Counted from the first letter of the stretch, positions 25,449-37,620 are shown. The stretch is 64,000 bases of DNA from Symsagittifera roscoffensis (GCF_963678635.1 NC_087065.1:8331209-8395208); one strand, 5' to 3'. Notes: generated from the sequence alone by a model not told the origin. Translations and numbers: made by a program.

Positions 25449-27655
25449 ATGGCATGGAGAAAGGCATTCTCAGGTCGCTTGCTGTGGGTCACAAACACTG
25501 CCTCTTCTTTCGCACTCTACTTCATGGGAGACATAGCCGCCCAGAAGATTGAACTGTCACAGCAGACGATCAGTTCAGTTGAAGGTCATAAAGAAGGGGT
25601 CAAAGGTCAGATTGATTTGCAGAGGGCTGTGCGGATGGCGAGTATGAGTTTCATCATCAGTCCCTGGCAGACTGGGTTCTACCTCGTTCTGGACAGAAGA
25701 CTGCCAGGTCAGAAGCATTTAAAGTCAAAAGTCCCCCGCCCTCTGTATAATTTACTTAGTTTACACTAACCCAGTCATGATGGTAAAAAAATCCAGCGGT
25801 TAAGTCATGATGGTAAAATATCGAATATTAAACTTTTTATTAAGTTTGCTTGTCTAAAATAAATTTCTGGTAATATTTCAATTCGGGTTGAAACAAAACA
25901 AAGGCAGGAACATCCTGCGCTGTTCAACTATTTTTACTATAATAATTTTTGAGAGCCAAGCTTAAAGATTTCCTACGCAGCTTTGGCACTCCGCATCAAA
26001 GGTTGCCAGGCTCAATTGATGATATAGAGTATAGGATGTCGGCAAAGTAAAAATGGCCAAATTAGCCTCATCTAAGCGAGACTCCTAGCAGGGGCGGATT
26101 TAGTGGGGGGGGGGGGGGGCTACGCCCTCCCTCAGGGATTCGACCCCCTGCCGACCCAAAGGGTCCCCCCTTTGGTACTTTTTAAGAAATCCATTTTTTG
26201 CCGACCGACCCTAAAATTTTTCTAAAAACGCCTTCCGCGCCAATATATACTAACTTTGAGGGGGAGCGCGCGCCAAAAAAAACGCGATTTTTTTGTCAAA
26301 ATTTTTCAAAAAGTGCCCAAAAACGGCTTTTTTGACTGTTTTTTCAAAAATTTGCCTGCGGCGCAGAAAATTTACCAAAAATAGGGGCAAAACAGTGCTT
26401 TGGGAGAGCTCGAAAAATCAATTTGGTCGACCTAAAAAAAAAAAAGGTCGTCAAAAAAGGTCGTGAAAATCCGCCCCCCCCCCCTCGAAAAAATCCTAGA
26501 TCCGCCCCTGACTCCTAGTATATCAAAGTTACGAAAGCCCTGAATGTTGCGACAACACTTTAAAAGGACAATTTAAAGTTTTCTTTTCGTTTTTTTTTTA
26601 TCCCGCCACGCTTCAGATCTTGAGGAAAGAGGCAAATTTTCTCTGCGAATTTATGTTTTATAAACGTTTAGGTCGACCAAAATGAATGCTGAATTTCCAA
26701 GCTCTCTTAAATAAATAAAGCACCTAAATATAACTAAAATTCTATATTTAACCAAGTTTCCGCAAAAGTTGCTTTCTGATTTGAAAAATCGTCGACTATC
26801 TAACGCCAGATGGCGTAGAAAAAACTAAGTTCTTTTCAAGTAATAGAATAAAATTTTCAGATGCAAGAGAACAAAAGTTTCTCTGGGCTGAACAGTCGCT
26901 TTGAAGTAGTTTTTTTGGGAGTCTTGAGCTTGGTGTGCTTGTTAGCAGTTGCCTTTGGGTAAACTAGGTGCATTGGTGCCAAAGGCGTTAGTTGACCAAA
27001 AAATTGCATTCGAACTTTTACCAAATGGGGGAGCGTTTGGGCGGTTAGGGGTTCGAATCCCTGAGGGGGTCGAATATTTGATCTTTTCTGTGATACAGCC
27101 TATACGGCTTTATATAGTAATGGAACAAAGTATTTCATCTATGGAATCAGTTAACATCCTTCAATTAACATTAGATTAGCTAGCTAATCGCTGCATGTAA
27201 AATGCTCGATTTTGATTGGCTGAAAATTCCCACTTAGAGTAAAGTTATCATCCCCCAAAACTGCTGCGGGGGGGGGGGGGGGGGGGGGTTGGTCGTGTTA
27301 ACTTGGTCTTATCTATCATTTTTATATTTGATTGCTGCTTTTAGGTTTAGCCTTCAAAACAATCGGCGCAAAGATCTTTTTCGACCAGTTGAACGCAGTC
27401 CCTCTTTACCTGACATTCATCACATGTCTGGCATATGTAGAAGGAAACAATTGGTCACAATCAGTGAAAGAGTGCAAACAGAAATTCATCCCAATTTACG
27501 CCCTCGATTTGTGCATTTGGCCGGCTGCTCAATTCGCCAACTTTTATTTTGTCAAGCCAGCATTTAGAGTAACTTATGTAAACTTCGTAACTTTCGCATG
27601 GAATATTATTTTATCTACTCTATTTCACTACAAACCGGATGTAAAATCAAACTGA
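25449..27655 (+). CDS. MPV17L2: Mpv17/PMP22 family protein, MPV17L2-like, 2 exons
   Basis: Small multi-span membrane protein of the Mpv17/PMP22 family; MPV17L2 in mammals is an inner mitochondrial membrane protein linked to mitoribosome assembly. Exons 25449-25707 and 27345-27655 (phase-1 intron, stop TGA) give 189 residues, near the usual size. Visible signatures: LLWVTNTASSFALYFMGD near the N-terminus, SPWQTGFYLVLDRRLPG at the exon junction, a central FFDQLNAVPLYL, and the family hallmark CIWPAAQFANFYFVKP followed by RVTYVNFVTFAWN. The ATG at 25449 is the first in frame. The intron holds a hAT MITE (26089-26510) and a run of 21 G at 27268-27288, close to the acceptor. Reading frame intact, so likely functional. 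Confidence 0.9.
26089..26510. mobile_element. hAT-type MITE, copy 3 (in MPV17L2 intron)
   Basis: 422 bp bounded by CAGGGGCGGAT and ATCCGCCCCTG, with a perfect 8-bp target duplication ACTCCTAG at 26081-26088 and 26511-26518. Homopolymer G and C runs flank the termini. The perfect duplication suggests this is the youngest of the three copies. Confidence 0.9.
27268..27288. repeat. Poly-G tract (21 G)
   Basis: Uninterrupted run of 21 G in the MPV17L2 intron, 56 bases before the second exon. Could also be a length artefact of assembly. Confidence 0.9.
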
Positions 27656-27789
27656 TAGTCGATAACTTGTTTTCATTTTGTTGAATTTATTTATTGAATG
27701 TTCAAATTGTTTGAGGGATTATATAAAACATGAGTTTCGAAGGTTAGCGTAACCTTTTTCTTCAATCACTTTTTAATTTTTCTTCAATG

Positions 27790-28394
27790 AGCTTACAACT
27801 TTTCAGTTTGAAAGTAAAGACATCTCGAGATATTTTAAGAAGTAACATGGAACTAAAAGTGAAAAAATTTGGAAACTTCTTTGCTAGTATTAGTAAGACA
27901 TTGATTTCCTCAATTCAAGAACGTTCTGCTGCCATCAAACTTTTTTTTGCCTTGAAAAGTCTTTTGTTTTTGCACCAATTGACAAATAGGAATATGATAG
28001 TTCAATAGATAATTTAAAGAGCAAAAATTACATTAAAAATTGCTAATGTAGTTCGCTTGTGGAAATCAGTATATAAATCTGATCCAAACAACTATAAACC
28101 GATCAGTCTCTCTCCTGTATTCAGCAAAGTTTGGAAAAAAATCAAATTTAAAGGGATAATTTGGTTCATTGAAAAAAATAACATTCGGCTTAGCCCTTTT
28201 TTGATTTTCGACCTTCTTGATCATAAAATTTTATTGACAAAACTAGAATACTATTGTTTCCGTTGTAATTTTTGAAATTTCTTAAATCCTATTCAGAAGA
28301 TCGGACGTTTCTTGTAATATCAGATAAGCGTGTATGTTCTATAAAAACTGTCACCTGAGGAATTGCGCAGAGGTCAATTTTGGGACCATTGCTT
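27790..28394 (+). pseudogene. LINE (jockey/CR1-like) reverse transcriptase, 5' piece
   Basis: Broken frames read KSVYKSDPNNYKPISLSPVF (RT block 1-2) near 28060-28130, then DLLDHKILLTKLEYY near 28210-28250, and finally a QRSILGPLLF-type block ending at the LTR junction. A frame around 27870-27960 with FFASISKTLISSI may be the region before the RT. Stops and frameshifts show it is dead. It continues in the correct protein order beyond the LTR element at 42841. Confidence 0.8.
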
Positions 28395-28797
28395 TTGAGT
28401 TATGACCGAGGTTTAACTCATAGAGTAATTTCGGATAGGGTACACCGTCTGCTCGTCACGCTATCTTATTTCCGGCCGGATAAACTTCTTAGTCTAATAC
28501 CGATCCTAATCTAACTCTTATATCTACTAGTCTCAGGGTGTTTAACTAGTCTCTGCTAGGCTCAATAGATCTAGAGTATACTGGTTTATTGCGATTGCTA
28601 GAAGGTCTCTTGGAGAGGTAACTAATTTCTAAGTTAAATTCAAATCACTCCGGTGCTGAAATTACAAGTAATTTCAGCACTTACAAATAAGTGGGTTGTT
28701 AGTTAGATGGATCATGATTTGTTAATTTTAAATATTTTATAGTGATGAAATATCCAATTTATAACCAATAATAAAATGTAGTTTAGATCTGGCTCCA
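28395..28797 (-). repeat. 3' LTR of the Gypsy element
   Basis: 403 bp, aligned end to end with 42430-42840. Holds a perfect inverted repeat GTGCTGAAATTAC-AA-GTAATTTCAGCAC at 28653-28680. Confidence 0.92.
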
Positions 28798-28946
28798 CCC
28801 ATCCGGGGTTTACAGAGTTTTGAATCTTTTATCTTCTATCTGTAATGAAGGATGGATGATGGTCGTTGGTATTTGGCGAGCATCATTTCTTGTTTTTTTC
28901 TTGGAGAAGAAAGCTCCAGGAAGCTGGAGTCGTCGATAGGAAGTTG

Positions 28947-29246
28947 TTAGTTTGTTTGTTCGACGATGGCTGCGACCGCCGGTGAAATCGATCTGATTTC
29001 AAATTGGTTGGCTATGATTGTTTGTTCTGCTTGGGTGGAGAACTGATCGAGTATCACTCTTGTCTGGGAAAGGCGTGAAGATCGTGTTTGGAGGAAATGC
29101 CTTGTAACTCGGATCTGTACGTATACTTGAACATCGAGGTGGTCATTGGTCTGACTCAATGAAGTCCTTTTCTGCGAAGTCAAGTCGTACTCTAAATCCT
29201 TTTTTGAGTCGTGATTGTGAGCGGCATGTCGGTTGTGTTTAGCCAT
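28947..29246 (-). CDS. Small ORF next to the 3' LTR, unknown
   Basis: 99 codons starting with ATG, His/Asp/Ser-rich at the start, no recognised domain. Could be an accessory frame of the Gypsy element or chance. Between it and the ORF ending at 30843 lies AT-rich DNA with two copies of GTGGGTTAGGCC at 29497 and 29541. Confidence 0.3.
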   Translation of the reverse strand: MAKHNRHAAHNHDSKKDLEYDLTSQKRTSLSQTNDHLDVQVYVQIRVTRHFLQTRSSRLSQTRVILDQFSTQAEQTIIANQFEIRSISPAVAAIVEQTN

Positions 29247-30842
29247 TCTGTAGGTTGAGTGTGATGTGGTCGCCTAGTCTTTGGATGCTCGTCTTTGCGG
29301 TTGTTCGCGATCTATGTTCTGCATATAATAATTTACATTTTTTAAAATTTTGTTAATTTAATTTTTTAGTTATGATTTTGGTTAATTGTTTTCGCAAAAG
29401 CGTTTTAGTTTTAGTTCAGTTATTTTTAAGAGTTTTTCACCCTTGAGTACCTCTTGTCAAAAATTTGATGTGGTCACAAAGCGTGGATGTAGCACGGTGG
29501 GTTAGGCCGGCTATAGAGCATGCTCAGGACGTCCTCTCTGGTGGGTTAGGCCAGGAGTGGGAGCATGATTTCATGCTGGTTTTTTAAGGGGTCCTGTTTT
29601 GTGCTAACGTTTTTGTTATATTATTTCTAGTTTTCCTTTTGTTACTTTGGTTGTGTCCTTTTCTCAAAAATCAAATTGTTTTTTGTTTGGGTTTGTCTTG
29701 CGACTTTTTTTTTTATTATTTCTTTTTTAGACTTGGTAATAGTCTTCAAAAAATAAATTATCCAGTTTTAAGCTGGTTTAATCCGGTTTGGGTACCGTCG
29801 GTGTTCTTTTCTTAGTCATGCTGTTAGTTTGTGGTTTATGGTGTTTAGTTAGCTGCATTGGTTAGTTTGGTTATTATATAATTCCATTCCAACCGGGTTA
29901 AAGGAAAGTTGGAAACTTGCTATTGCTTGTTTGAGTTGTTGTTAGTGCAAAATTAAAACTTAAAATTCATTATTTTAAACAATTCTTCGTAGGCGAGTTG
30001 TGCGATTGTCGATAGAACTCTTGTGCGGGTAAACAGAAGATATATAAAAGGTTAGTACTGCATTTTTTGTATAAATTTACTACTTTAAGTTTAAATTTTA
30101 CTGCTTTGTGGGGATTGAAAATTATGAATTGATTATCATCGTAATGATTTTTACTACATTCAGGGAAATAATTCATAGATGAATTTATTGCTTTCGAATC
30201 GAATTTTACTGCATCATTTAGTGCTATAGGTTTAATAGAGTTTATTCTGAAAAAAGAGTCTGCATTTTTATTTTTTTTTCTTCTTGTTGTAGCTGATCAT
30301 GGGTGAAGACTAAAGAAAATGTAAATTAAATATGAAGAAGGGTTAGTTTTTATTTTAAATTAGTTAGTTTTAAAATATTAAATTCATACTTACCTTTGTC
30401 GTCGGGGAAAAAGCCGTGAGGGAAAACATCGTGAATAGCGTCTGATGTAGTTAGTGTTTACAGTCTTCGGGGCTTAGATGTAAAAGTCTTTCTATATTAC
30501 TTTGATAGATTGATTCGTGATCAAGTCGGTTTTTATTTCCATTTGAAACTTGTGAACAATGTACTTTCTTTTCAGAAAATGTTGCTGTAAACTTATAGCC
30601 TGTAAGTGTTGTTACTCGGGCTTTTAAGTATAATGTTGCTACTATGTTTGTTGTTTCTATAGCTTGTGGTTCTGATTCGCATTGTGTTACTTGGTTTATT
30701 GCATATTTGTGTAGCGTTTTTGTTCATTTTCCTCACAATCGTAGTGTGTTACTAACAAATCCTGAGGTCCTGTGCGGGGAGTTGGATTTGTGTTTTGTTT
30801 GGAAAAAAATTAGAAAAAGGATGTGTTGAAATGTTAATATTT

Positions 30843-31961
30843 TTAGAATATACATGTGTATGATAATCCTGAATATGGGTTATAACAAGTGATATATCCA
30901 ATTTTGTTTTTGATATATCTGTCGTATTTATATATGACTTCAGTCGTTATAAATGGGGGATGTAAAGATTGAGCTGTTATGTTTGGTGGGCTTAGAGGAA
31001 AACGGTGTTGAACAATATTATTAAGTCTGACTGTGATTTCAAATTTTAATTGGAAACTATTTTGTTGGAGTATTTGAATGTTGTGTTCTTGATTATCTTT
31101 GTGAATTTCTTGTCTGTACTGTAATCTATTTAGTGCCCAACTGTGGAGTCGGCTACTTTCTTGAGGTTGTCCAAATAGTGGGGGAGGTGCTACGAAATTA
31201 TTCCAATCTAATCGTAGAGGGGTATTTGTCGATGATTGTTCTTGGTATCTGGTGTCGAGATTGGTGGTTAAATTTAGGGGGAAAAGTTTTGATGAAATTT
31301 GACTTAAAGATGGTGTTGATGGAAGTGAAAGTGTTTCTGGTAGAGATGATAATGTTGTATCAGAAGAAATATCTATTGGTTTATTCACTAAATTTGGTTC
31401 ACCTTGAGTATATGAGTGTGTTGACCAATATGGTGGTCGTTCGGTGGTATCTGGAGGGTTAAAAGGATTTTCTCGAATTTGTTCTGATGTTGGAGTTGAA
31501 TCTAAATAATCTGATGGGATATTTGAGATGCTTTGTTGTGAGGAAAATGTGGGAGTTTCTGTTAGTGTACTACTTGAAAGTTCTGAGGTAGTTGGTGTCT
31601 GTGATTGGGGTATGTTAAAATGAACTCTGGGGGTTTGAATTTTTCTATTTCTTCTTGGGTGTATGATTTGTCTATTTATTTCAAGTGTGTTTTGATTTTG
31701 GCTTATATGTCTTACTCGATTAAGATCTTGCTGCAAGGCGGGGTATAAATTATATATTGGTTCACTTAAAGGTGCTTGGCGATGAACTGGATCTAAGGGT
31801 TCAGATAATCGTGCGTGTCGTTCTTCAAAAGTGTATGGGTTGTCTTGAAAAGAAATTCGAGTTGATGGTGGGGGATTATTGGTAGTTGTAGGTGTTATTG
31901 GACTTTCTTGGGATGTTGTTGGTGGGGGCTGGTTTGGTGGTGGTTGATTAGCAATTTTGAA
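30843..31961 (-). CDS. Extra ORF downstream of integrase (env position), unknown
   Basis: Open for about 370 codons on the minus strand, the longest open frame of the element, though without an ATG at its start. The first two thirds are Pro/Ser/Thr/Gln-rich (PPPNQPPPTTSQES and similar). The last third has LKFEITVRLNNIVQHRFPLS and a Tyr-rich end. No signal peptide or membrane segment is evident, so an envelope role is not supported. Not recognised. It may be reached by splicing. Confidence 0.5.
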   Translation of the reverse strand, partial: FKIANQPPPNQPPPTTSQESPITPTTTNNPPPSTRISFQDNPYTFEERHARLSEPLDPVHRQAPLSEPIYNLYPALQQDLNRVRHISQNQNTLEINRQIIHPRRNRKIQTPRVHFNIPQSQTPTTSELSSSTLTETPTFSSQQSISNIPSDYLDSTPTSEQIRENPFNPPDTTERPPYWSTHSYTQGEPNLVNKPIDISSDTTLSSLPETLSLPSTPSLSQISSKLFPLNLTTNLDTRYQEQSSTNTPLRLDWNNFVAPPPLFGQPQESSRLHSWALNRLQYRQEIHKDNQEHNIQILQQNSFQLKFEITVRLNNIVQHRFPLSPPNITAQSLHPPFITTEVIYKYDRYIKNKIGYITCYNPYSGLSYTCIF

Positions 31962-33310
31962 AAGTTATTTGAGTGTTTAATTCTTATTGGGAAAATTTAT
32001 GTTTATTGTAAAATTCTTCAATAAAAAGTATCAAAAGAATAGTTGCTAAGACGAATGTGACTATTGCCTTTTTTATACTTTTGCACATTGTCATGATTAG
32101 GGGTATTAAAAATGTAAGAAAAACTATGAATAAAGAAAAATATCTTTTCGACTAAAAATGGTTCGTATCATTTAAATAGATTTTATGTGTTCGTACCTGT
32201 AGATGTGGTCAAGGATTTGGAAAATTTGGAGATATATTTCAAATCGGAAGTAGAAAATTTAAAAAAAGATTGCAAAAAATTATAGAAAGGATTATTAGAG
32301 ATTCAAAAGTTTCAATGAAAAAGAATAGCAAAAATTTAAATAGAGTGAAAAGTTTTGTGGAGAGGTTTTGAAGTTTTTGTTTTATGTGATCAACTGTTAT
32401 GGAAAAAAGCATTTAAGAAATAATTTGTTTCGTCGAATATTTTTTAAAGTTTTGAGGCGAAATTCAAGTGTGGTTTGATTATTTATTGATTTTTTGACAA
32501 GTGGGTTGGGTTTAGTCAAAAATTGTTGAGGATGTATTTTTATGGTATTTGGGAGGTCTTCATAGTTTTGTTTTTATTTGTTGGGTAAGTGGGGGTATCT
32601 TTGAAATATTTGTACCTTAGGCCAAATGAACATGGGTATTTTTCACTTTAGGCTAATTTGCCATTTTTGGTTGGGGGATTTTTTGTTAATTTTTGCATAA
32701 TCTGATAAGGGAGGGTTGTAATATTGAATTAATGTTTATTTTAGTTGTCAAGTTTTAGCAAGTTGCTTATTTTTGACCTGGAGGTTGTAAAGTTATAGTT
32801 TGAGATATGCCTGGAGATTAATATCTATCGGCTAATGAGTTTGTGTTAGAGATATAAAGGTGGCAATTTTGAACGATTTCTATTGGCTGAATTTGAACTA
32901 GAATTGATCGACGTTATTTTCAGCATGTTTTTCAGAAATGTTTAAGTTTAAAGTGATTAAAAAGAATGCTTACGGTAATCTAAATTAAAGTTGTTTCTGA
33001 AATTCAACTTTCTTTAATATTTCAGATTGTGGAATGAATGTCTTATAGTTTTTTCGTTTTTGACTTCTAAGACGTGATGATTCTCTATGTTCGGATTTTT
33101 GTTGGTGATCCTGTGGTAAGATTTTTTCTGTCAGTTTTCTATTTTTTCTTTCTTTCTGAGTTATTTTTGGTTCTGGTAGGTTTGATTTTTGAGGGTCTAC
33201 ATTTTGCTGTTGAATTGTATTTTTATTTTTTGTGGTAATAACGTTTTGATTTTCTTCTATTTGTGAATGATTTTGAACGATGTGTAAACCTGTGAAACAA
33301 TATAATTGAG
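31962..33310 (-). other. Region after integrase, mostly non-coding
   Basis: 33300-32990 reads as a basic Lys/Gln/Asn-rich tail in broken frames. From 32990 to 31962 I see AT-rich sequence without an ORF. Confidence 0.5.
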
Positions 33311-34330
33311 TTATATCGCGGAGTGCGTATTCTTTTGGATAATAAGGTAAGAGTCAGTAAGTTTGTATGTTACTTCATTAAGTTTATCAATTATTTGATA
33401 TGGTCCTTTTCGAAGTGGTTGTAGTTTTTTGGATATTCCTTTTTGTGTAATAAAAATGGGTACTACAACAAATGTTCCAATTTTTAAATCGGTGGCTGGT
33501 ATGAAGCGTGAATTAATTTGGTTATTTATGTTTTGCCTTTGTAACAATTTCTTTGTTACTTTTTGGTATATTTCATTATGTTTTTCATCTCTATTTAAAA
33601 TCCATCCGGTATGTGTACCGGAAGCTAATTTCAAAATTTGTGGATGATGAAAGTGGTCCTCATCATGGTAGATTATAACAAATTGAATCTTTGTTTGGTT
33701 GACAATATCCTTGTGTATTTTTATGGGCATTTGCTGTGAACATAATTGGTTTTCGTGGCTTTTGATTAAAAACCATTTCGTATGGTGACAATCCTAGGGT
33801 TGTTGTGATTTGTGAATTATAAGATAAGGGGAATAATTTTACATCTGCTGACCATTCAGTGTATCTTGTATCATTTCCATTTATGATACATCGAAGATAT
33901 TCTTGTAGTGAACGGCTCATACCTTCAACTAATCCATTTGTCCATGGTGCATGAGATGTACGTGGCTTATGTTTGATGTTATATAAGTGGCATAATGTGA
34001 TGGTTTCATTATTTATAAATTCTGTGCCATTATCTGTAACTAGTATTTCGGGTATTCCGAATTTAGCTATCCAATGTTCGTAGAGTGTTGTGTATGCGTA
34101 ATAAGAATGACAATGTGGTACTGGGTTGAGTGCTACGTAGTGCGTAAATGCATCAAAAATGACCATAATATAGGACTTTAATTCGGAGGTTGGTGAAATT
34201 GATCCTTTTGTGTCAAATGAAATTTTATGATTGAAATATATACTTTGGCCTTTAAAGTCTTGTTTTGGTGCTATTTGTTATTGATTTGGGTAAGGTTTTT
34301 TTAATTGTTATATTATGCAATTATTGCATA
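33311..34330 (-). pseudogene. pol: Integrase: catalytic core and GPY/F C-terminal module
   Basis: 34166-33663 has MVIFDAFTHYVALNPV (first D), PEILVTDNGTEFINNE (second D) and HAPWTNGLVEGMSRS (catalytic E). The next frame, 33730-33311, has KIGTFVVVPIF and QPLRKGPYQIIDKLNEVTYK, the GPY/F module of Ty3/Gypsy integrases. Frame break near 33700. Confidence 0.9.
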
Positions 34331-34399
34331 ATACTTTACTCCAAATTCGTGCGTTTGGGAAGTAAAAATTTTGTGTAAAATTTGAATATGTTTTTCTGA

Positions 34400-35060
34400 T
34401 CCTGAGTGTCCTTTTGTATTTTGTGTGTTTGATATGTTGAATGCTATCAACATCATGCTGAGGGGAAGATAGGGTACTTTAAAATCGGATGTTTGATATT
34501 CTAAAAGATCTGTATTTTAATTTATAGTAGTATTATTGAATTTACTATTGTATCGAAGGAGTTTTTTGTTTCCTAATATCGTTGTATCAGCTTTTGCTGG
34601 GTTTGTTTTATATTTGTGCCATGGTTTGAGTTGTCTAATAACAGGGTCAAAATTTTGGTATTTTTGTAATAATTGTGGTGTGATTTTCTCTGTTGGTGGT
34701 GAAAAAATACTTTCGACTTCTATTTTTGATAGGGGAATTGTGTCATGTGGGTCATGAAGGTTAAAAACTTGATTTACTGTGTCTTTTAAATCAGTTGTCG
34801 GTGGTCCTGATAAATTTAATATGTCAGTTAGATTTTCTTTTTCTATTAAAGGGAAGGATTCTTTTTTGTGTGGCTGTTGCTTTTTTGCCTTTGGTGAGTA
34901 TTATTTTTTATCCAATGTGAATATGGGATTGGTTTAAATGTGGGTGTACCTAATAAATCGACTTCATAGTGATTGTTTTGACAATCTAACTAAAGTGGAA
35001 AATGTTGTAAATTGTGTATTTGTGATTGATCCATAACGGTTTTTACTGCATATTAACATT
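34400..35060 (-). pseudogene. RNase H to integrase connection, degenerate
   Basis: No long open frame. Near 34330 the reading ...WSKVLCNNC is the tail of the integrase HHCC zinc finger, followed by a stop. Confidence 0.5.
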
Positions 35061-35714
35061 CTAGTCGTGGTGATGTTTCATTTTTTGCAAGGTGAAAAAT
35101 TTAATCTTTTGTGGTTTTTCAACTGTAGTTTTTCGAGTGAGTAATTCAGGTGGTGTATTTCTACTTAGTGTATCTGGTAATGCAAGATTTTTTCCTGCTG
35201 TCCAACTTATATGTAAATTTGGGAATTTCATTAAAGTTAATCGAAATCTGTAAATTCGATGGTTTGGATTCGATTTTTGTGTAAAAAGAAATATAATTGG
35301 TTTGTGATCCGTAAAAAAAACTGTTGGATGTTTTGATCCAAGTATCAGAAATTTATATTCTGTAAGTGTGTATATTCTAGCTGTGCATTCTCTCATAAGA
35401 GTAGAGAGTCGTAGTTCGGCTTGTGTAAATAAGCGAAAATTTGCTGATGTAAGATTCATCTTATTTGTTCCACTGTGTGATTGTAGTAATGCTGCGCCGA
35501 TGCCAAAATTTGAAGCATCGCACATTGCATAGAATGGTTGATTTGGATCTGGGATTGTATTTGATATTTGTTCCGTTACCAATTTTTTAATTTCGTCAAA
35601 TCGTGTTTGATGTTCAGTAGTCCATTCAAAGTTGTTTTGCTGTCTAAGGATGTTATAGAAAGGTCTTAAGTATAATTGCATTTTAAATACATATTTACTG
35701 AGGAAATTTAACAT
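35061..35714 (-). pseudogene. pol: RNase H domain (with RT thumb end)
   Basis: Open for 217 codons. Begins with NFLSKYVFKMQLYLRPFYN-type Gypsy connection, then PFYAMCDASNFGIGAALLQ (first catalytic D), LMRECTARIYTL (catalytic E) and VFFTDHKPIIFL (second D). The longest pol segment still open. Confidence 0.9.
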
Positions 35715-35719
35715 TCCAA

Positions 35720-36600
35720 GGAATTCTTGGATTTTCTTTTTATTTGTGGGTGTTTGAAAATTTTGAATTGCGTCTTTACGTGATTTTAATGGAGTTATAG
35801 TGTTGGTTTCAATAATGTGTCCAAAAAAACTTTACGCGTGTTAGAAAAAAATGTGATTTATCTGGGGCTGCTTTCATATTTTCATTTTTGAGTTTTTGAT
35901 GATACTGTTCTAAAATTATAAACATTTCAACTTTAGTTTGTGATTGCATGAAAACATCGTCTAAATGTGTGATTGCATTTTTCTTGAGTATAACTGGTCT
36001 AAAAATTTAACTCATAAAAGCTGAAAAAGCTGATGGTTCTATAAATATTCCATACAATATTCAGTTGAATTCGTATTGTTGATTTCCAATAACGAATTGT
36101 GTTAATCTTCGTGATTGTTCGTCTAATGGAATTTGATTATATGCACTATTCATGTCTGCGGTTGTGAAAAATTTACCATTTATTTTTGTTAGAATTACCT
36201 GAATTGGTTCTATGGGCCAATTACATTTAGACTCCTCAATTAGGGAATTGAGATATCTAGAGTCTAGAACAATTTTTATTGATTCTCCTTTAGCTAGGGT
36301 GATAACTGGGTTGATAAAGGTGTTACCTTTTGTTTGTTCTTCTTTATTTACTGGAGATATAATTTCATATTGTTCTAAATTGTCAAGTAGTGTATTTACT
36401 TTATCTTTTAAGTGCATTGGTACTTTGCTTGCTCTTTGTTTTTTGAAAATTGCGTCAGGTTTTAAAGGTAAATGTAGTGGTGAACTAATTTTTCCGACAT
36501 CGAATTTTGATATTGCATAAACTGTTGGATTTTTTAATAACAGTTTGGCTAATTTGTCGAATTCGTTTTGTGTTAATTGAGAATGTTGAAAATTCAACAT
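35720..36600 (-). pseudogene. pol: Reverse transcriptase
   Basis: 36600-36061 carries INPVITLAKGESIKIVLDSR and FFTTADMNSAYNQIPLDEQS, RT palm motifs. It ends in a TGA directly after QQYEFN. The catalytic box lies downstream near 35970 in another frame and reads HLDD, not the usual YxDD. So the enzyme is broken by at least a nonsense codon, a frame break and an active-site substitution. Confidence 0.88.
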
Positions 36601-36652
36601 TGTTAGAATTTTTTGTTGTTCTTCTGTATAATGTGGTATTTTAAAGGTTGGT

Positions 36653-37480
36653 TTAAAATATGGTGTTTTTGTGAAATAATCTGTGTTTCTTTTTTTTATT
36701 GTTTATTATATTATTTATTGATAATTCTTCATCATGAATTGTTGATTGACATATGTCTAGTAATTGTAATATATTATTGACTCGATATGCTCTTTCGTTT
36801 GTGGGTAAAATTATGGCATTTGTTTCACAGTATCCTAAGAGTCCTAGAGGTAATGTTATCTGGTATGGTGAATTGTTATATACGTGTAACGAAATAATAT
36901 CGCAGTTTGACTGTTTCATGTATTTTATGGATGAGATTGTTTTTCTAAAAATTTTATGGATGGTTTTAAATTCAAGATCTGACATAAAGAGATGTTGTTT
37001 ATTTCGGTTTTTATCATATTGGTGAACTCGTTTATTACTTGTAAAAGTTATATACATTTCCTGATAGTGGTTTCAGATATTTTCATTGCTGATTGTATAT
37101 AGGGTAAACTTTAGAGAAAAATGGTGGTTGTTTGTTTAATCTTTGAAAAAATGTTAAGGATGTATTTTTCATTCTTGTGTACTTGTCTTCTATATGAAGT
37201 TTACTATTTAAAATATTTATTGTGGGAATATACTGAGTAATAAATGGTATGCCAATGATATTGTGTTTTATATCTGTTATGTGGAATGTTTGTTTAAATG
37301 GTTTGTTTAAGATTTTGTTTTGTTCCATTGTTCTCCTGGGAACTAGGAACTAGAAACTCGTAAATGTGTGAAGTGAAAGGTTGTTCATATATAATAGGTT
37401 TGTAATCATTTTCAGTTGTGATCATATTAACTGAGATAGTATTATTTGTATCACTTTCGCTGTCTGTTGATTCACAATTA
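36653..37480 (-). pseudogene. Protease C-terminal remnant and pro-RT linker
   Basis: HNIIGIPFITQYIPTINILN (about 37260-37200) resembles the C-terminal half of a retropepsin (I-I-G-x-x-F). The catalytic D-S/T-G motif is not seen, so the active-site half seems lost or mutated. The frame 37057-36653 is the linker leading into RT. Confidence 0.6.
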
Positions 37481-37620
37481 ATGTGGTTTAATTGTAATTC
37501 TGTCCTTTCTGTATAATCGATACCAGAAGGGTCTGAATTTGTTTCTTCAGTTGTTTGTACCTGATTAAATTGTCTTTGATGTTTCGGTGTATTGCTTCTA
37601 TATCTGTTTTGGGAAATGGA

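Noticed and set aside
28390-28395. 5-bp target duplication for the Gypsy element
   Set aside because: Only CTTT is common to both flanks next to TG...CA ends; the fifth base differs.
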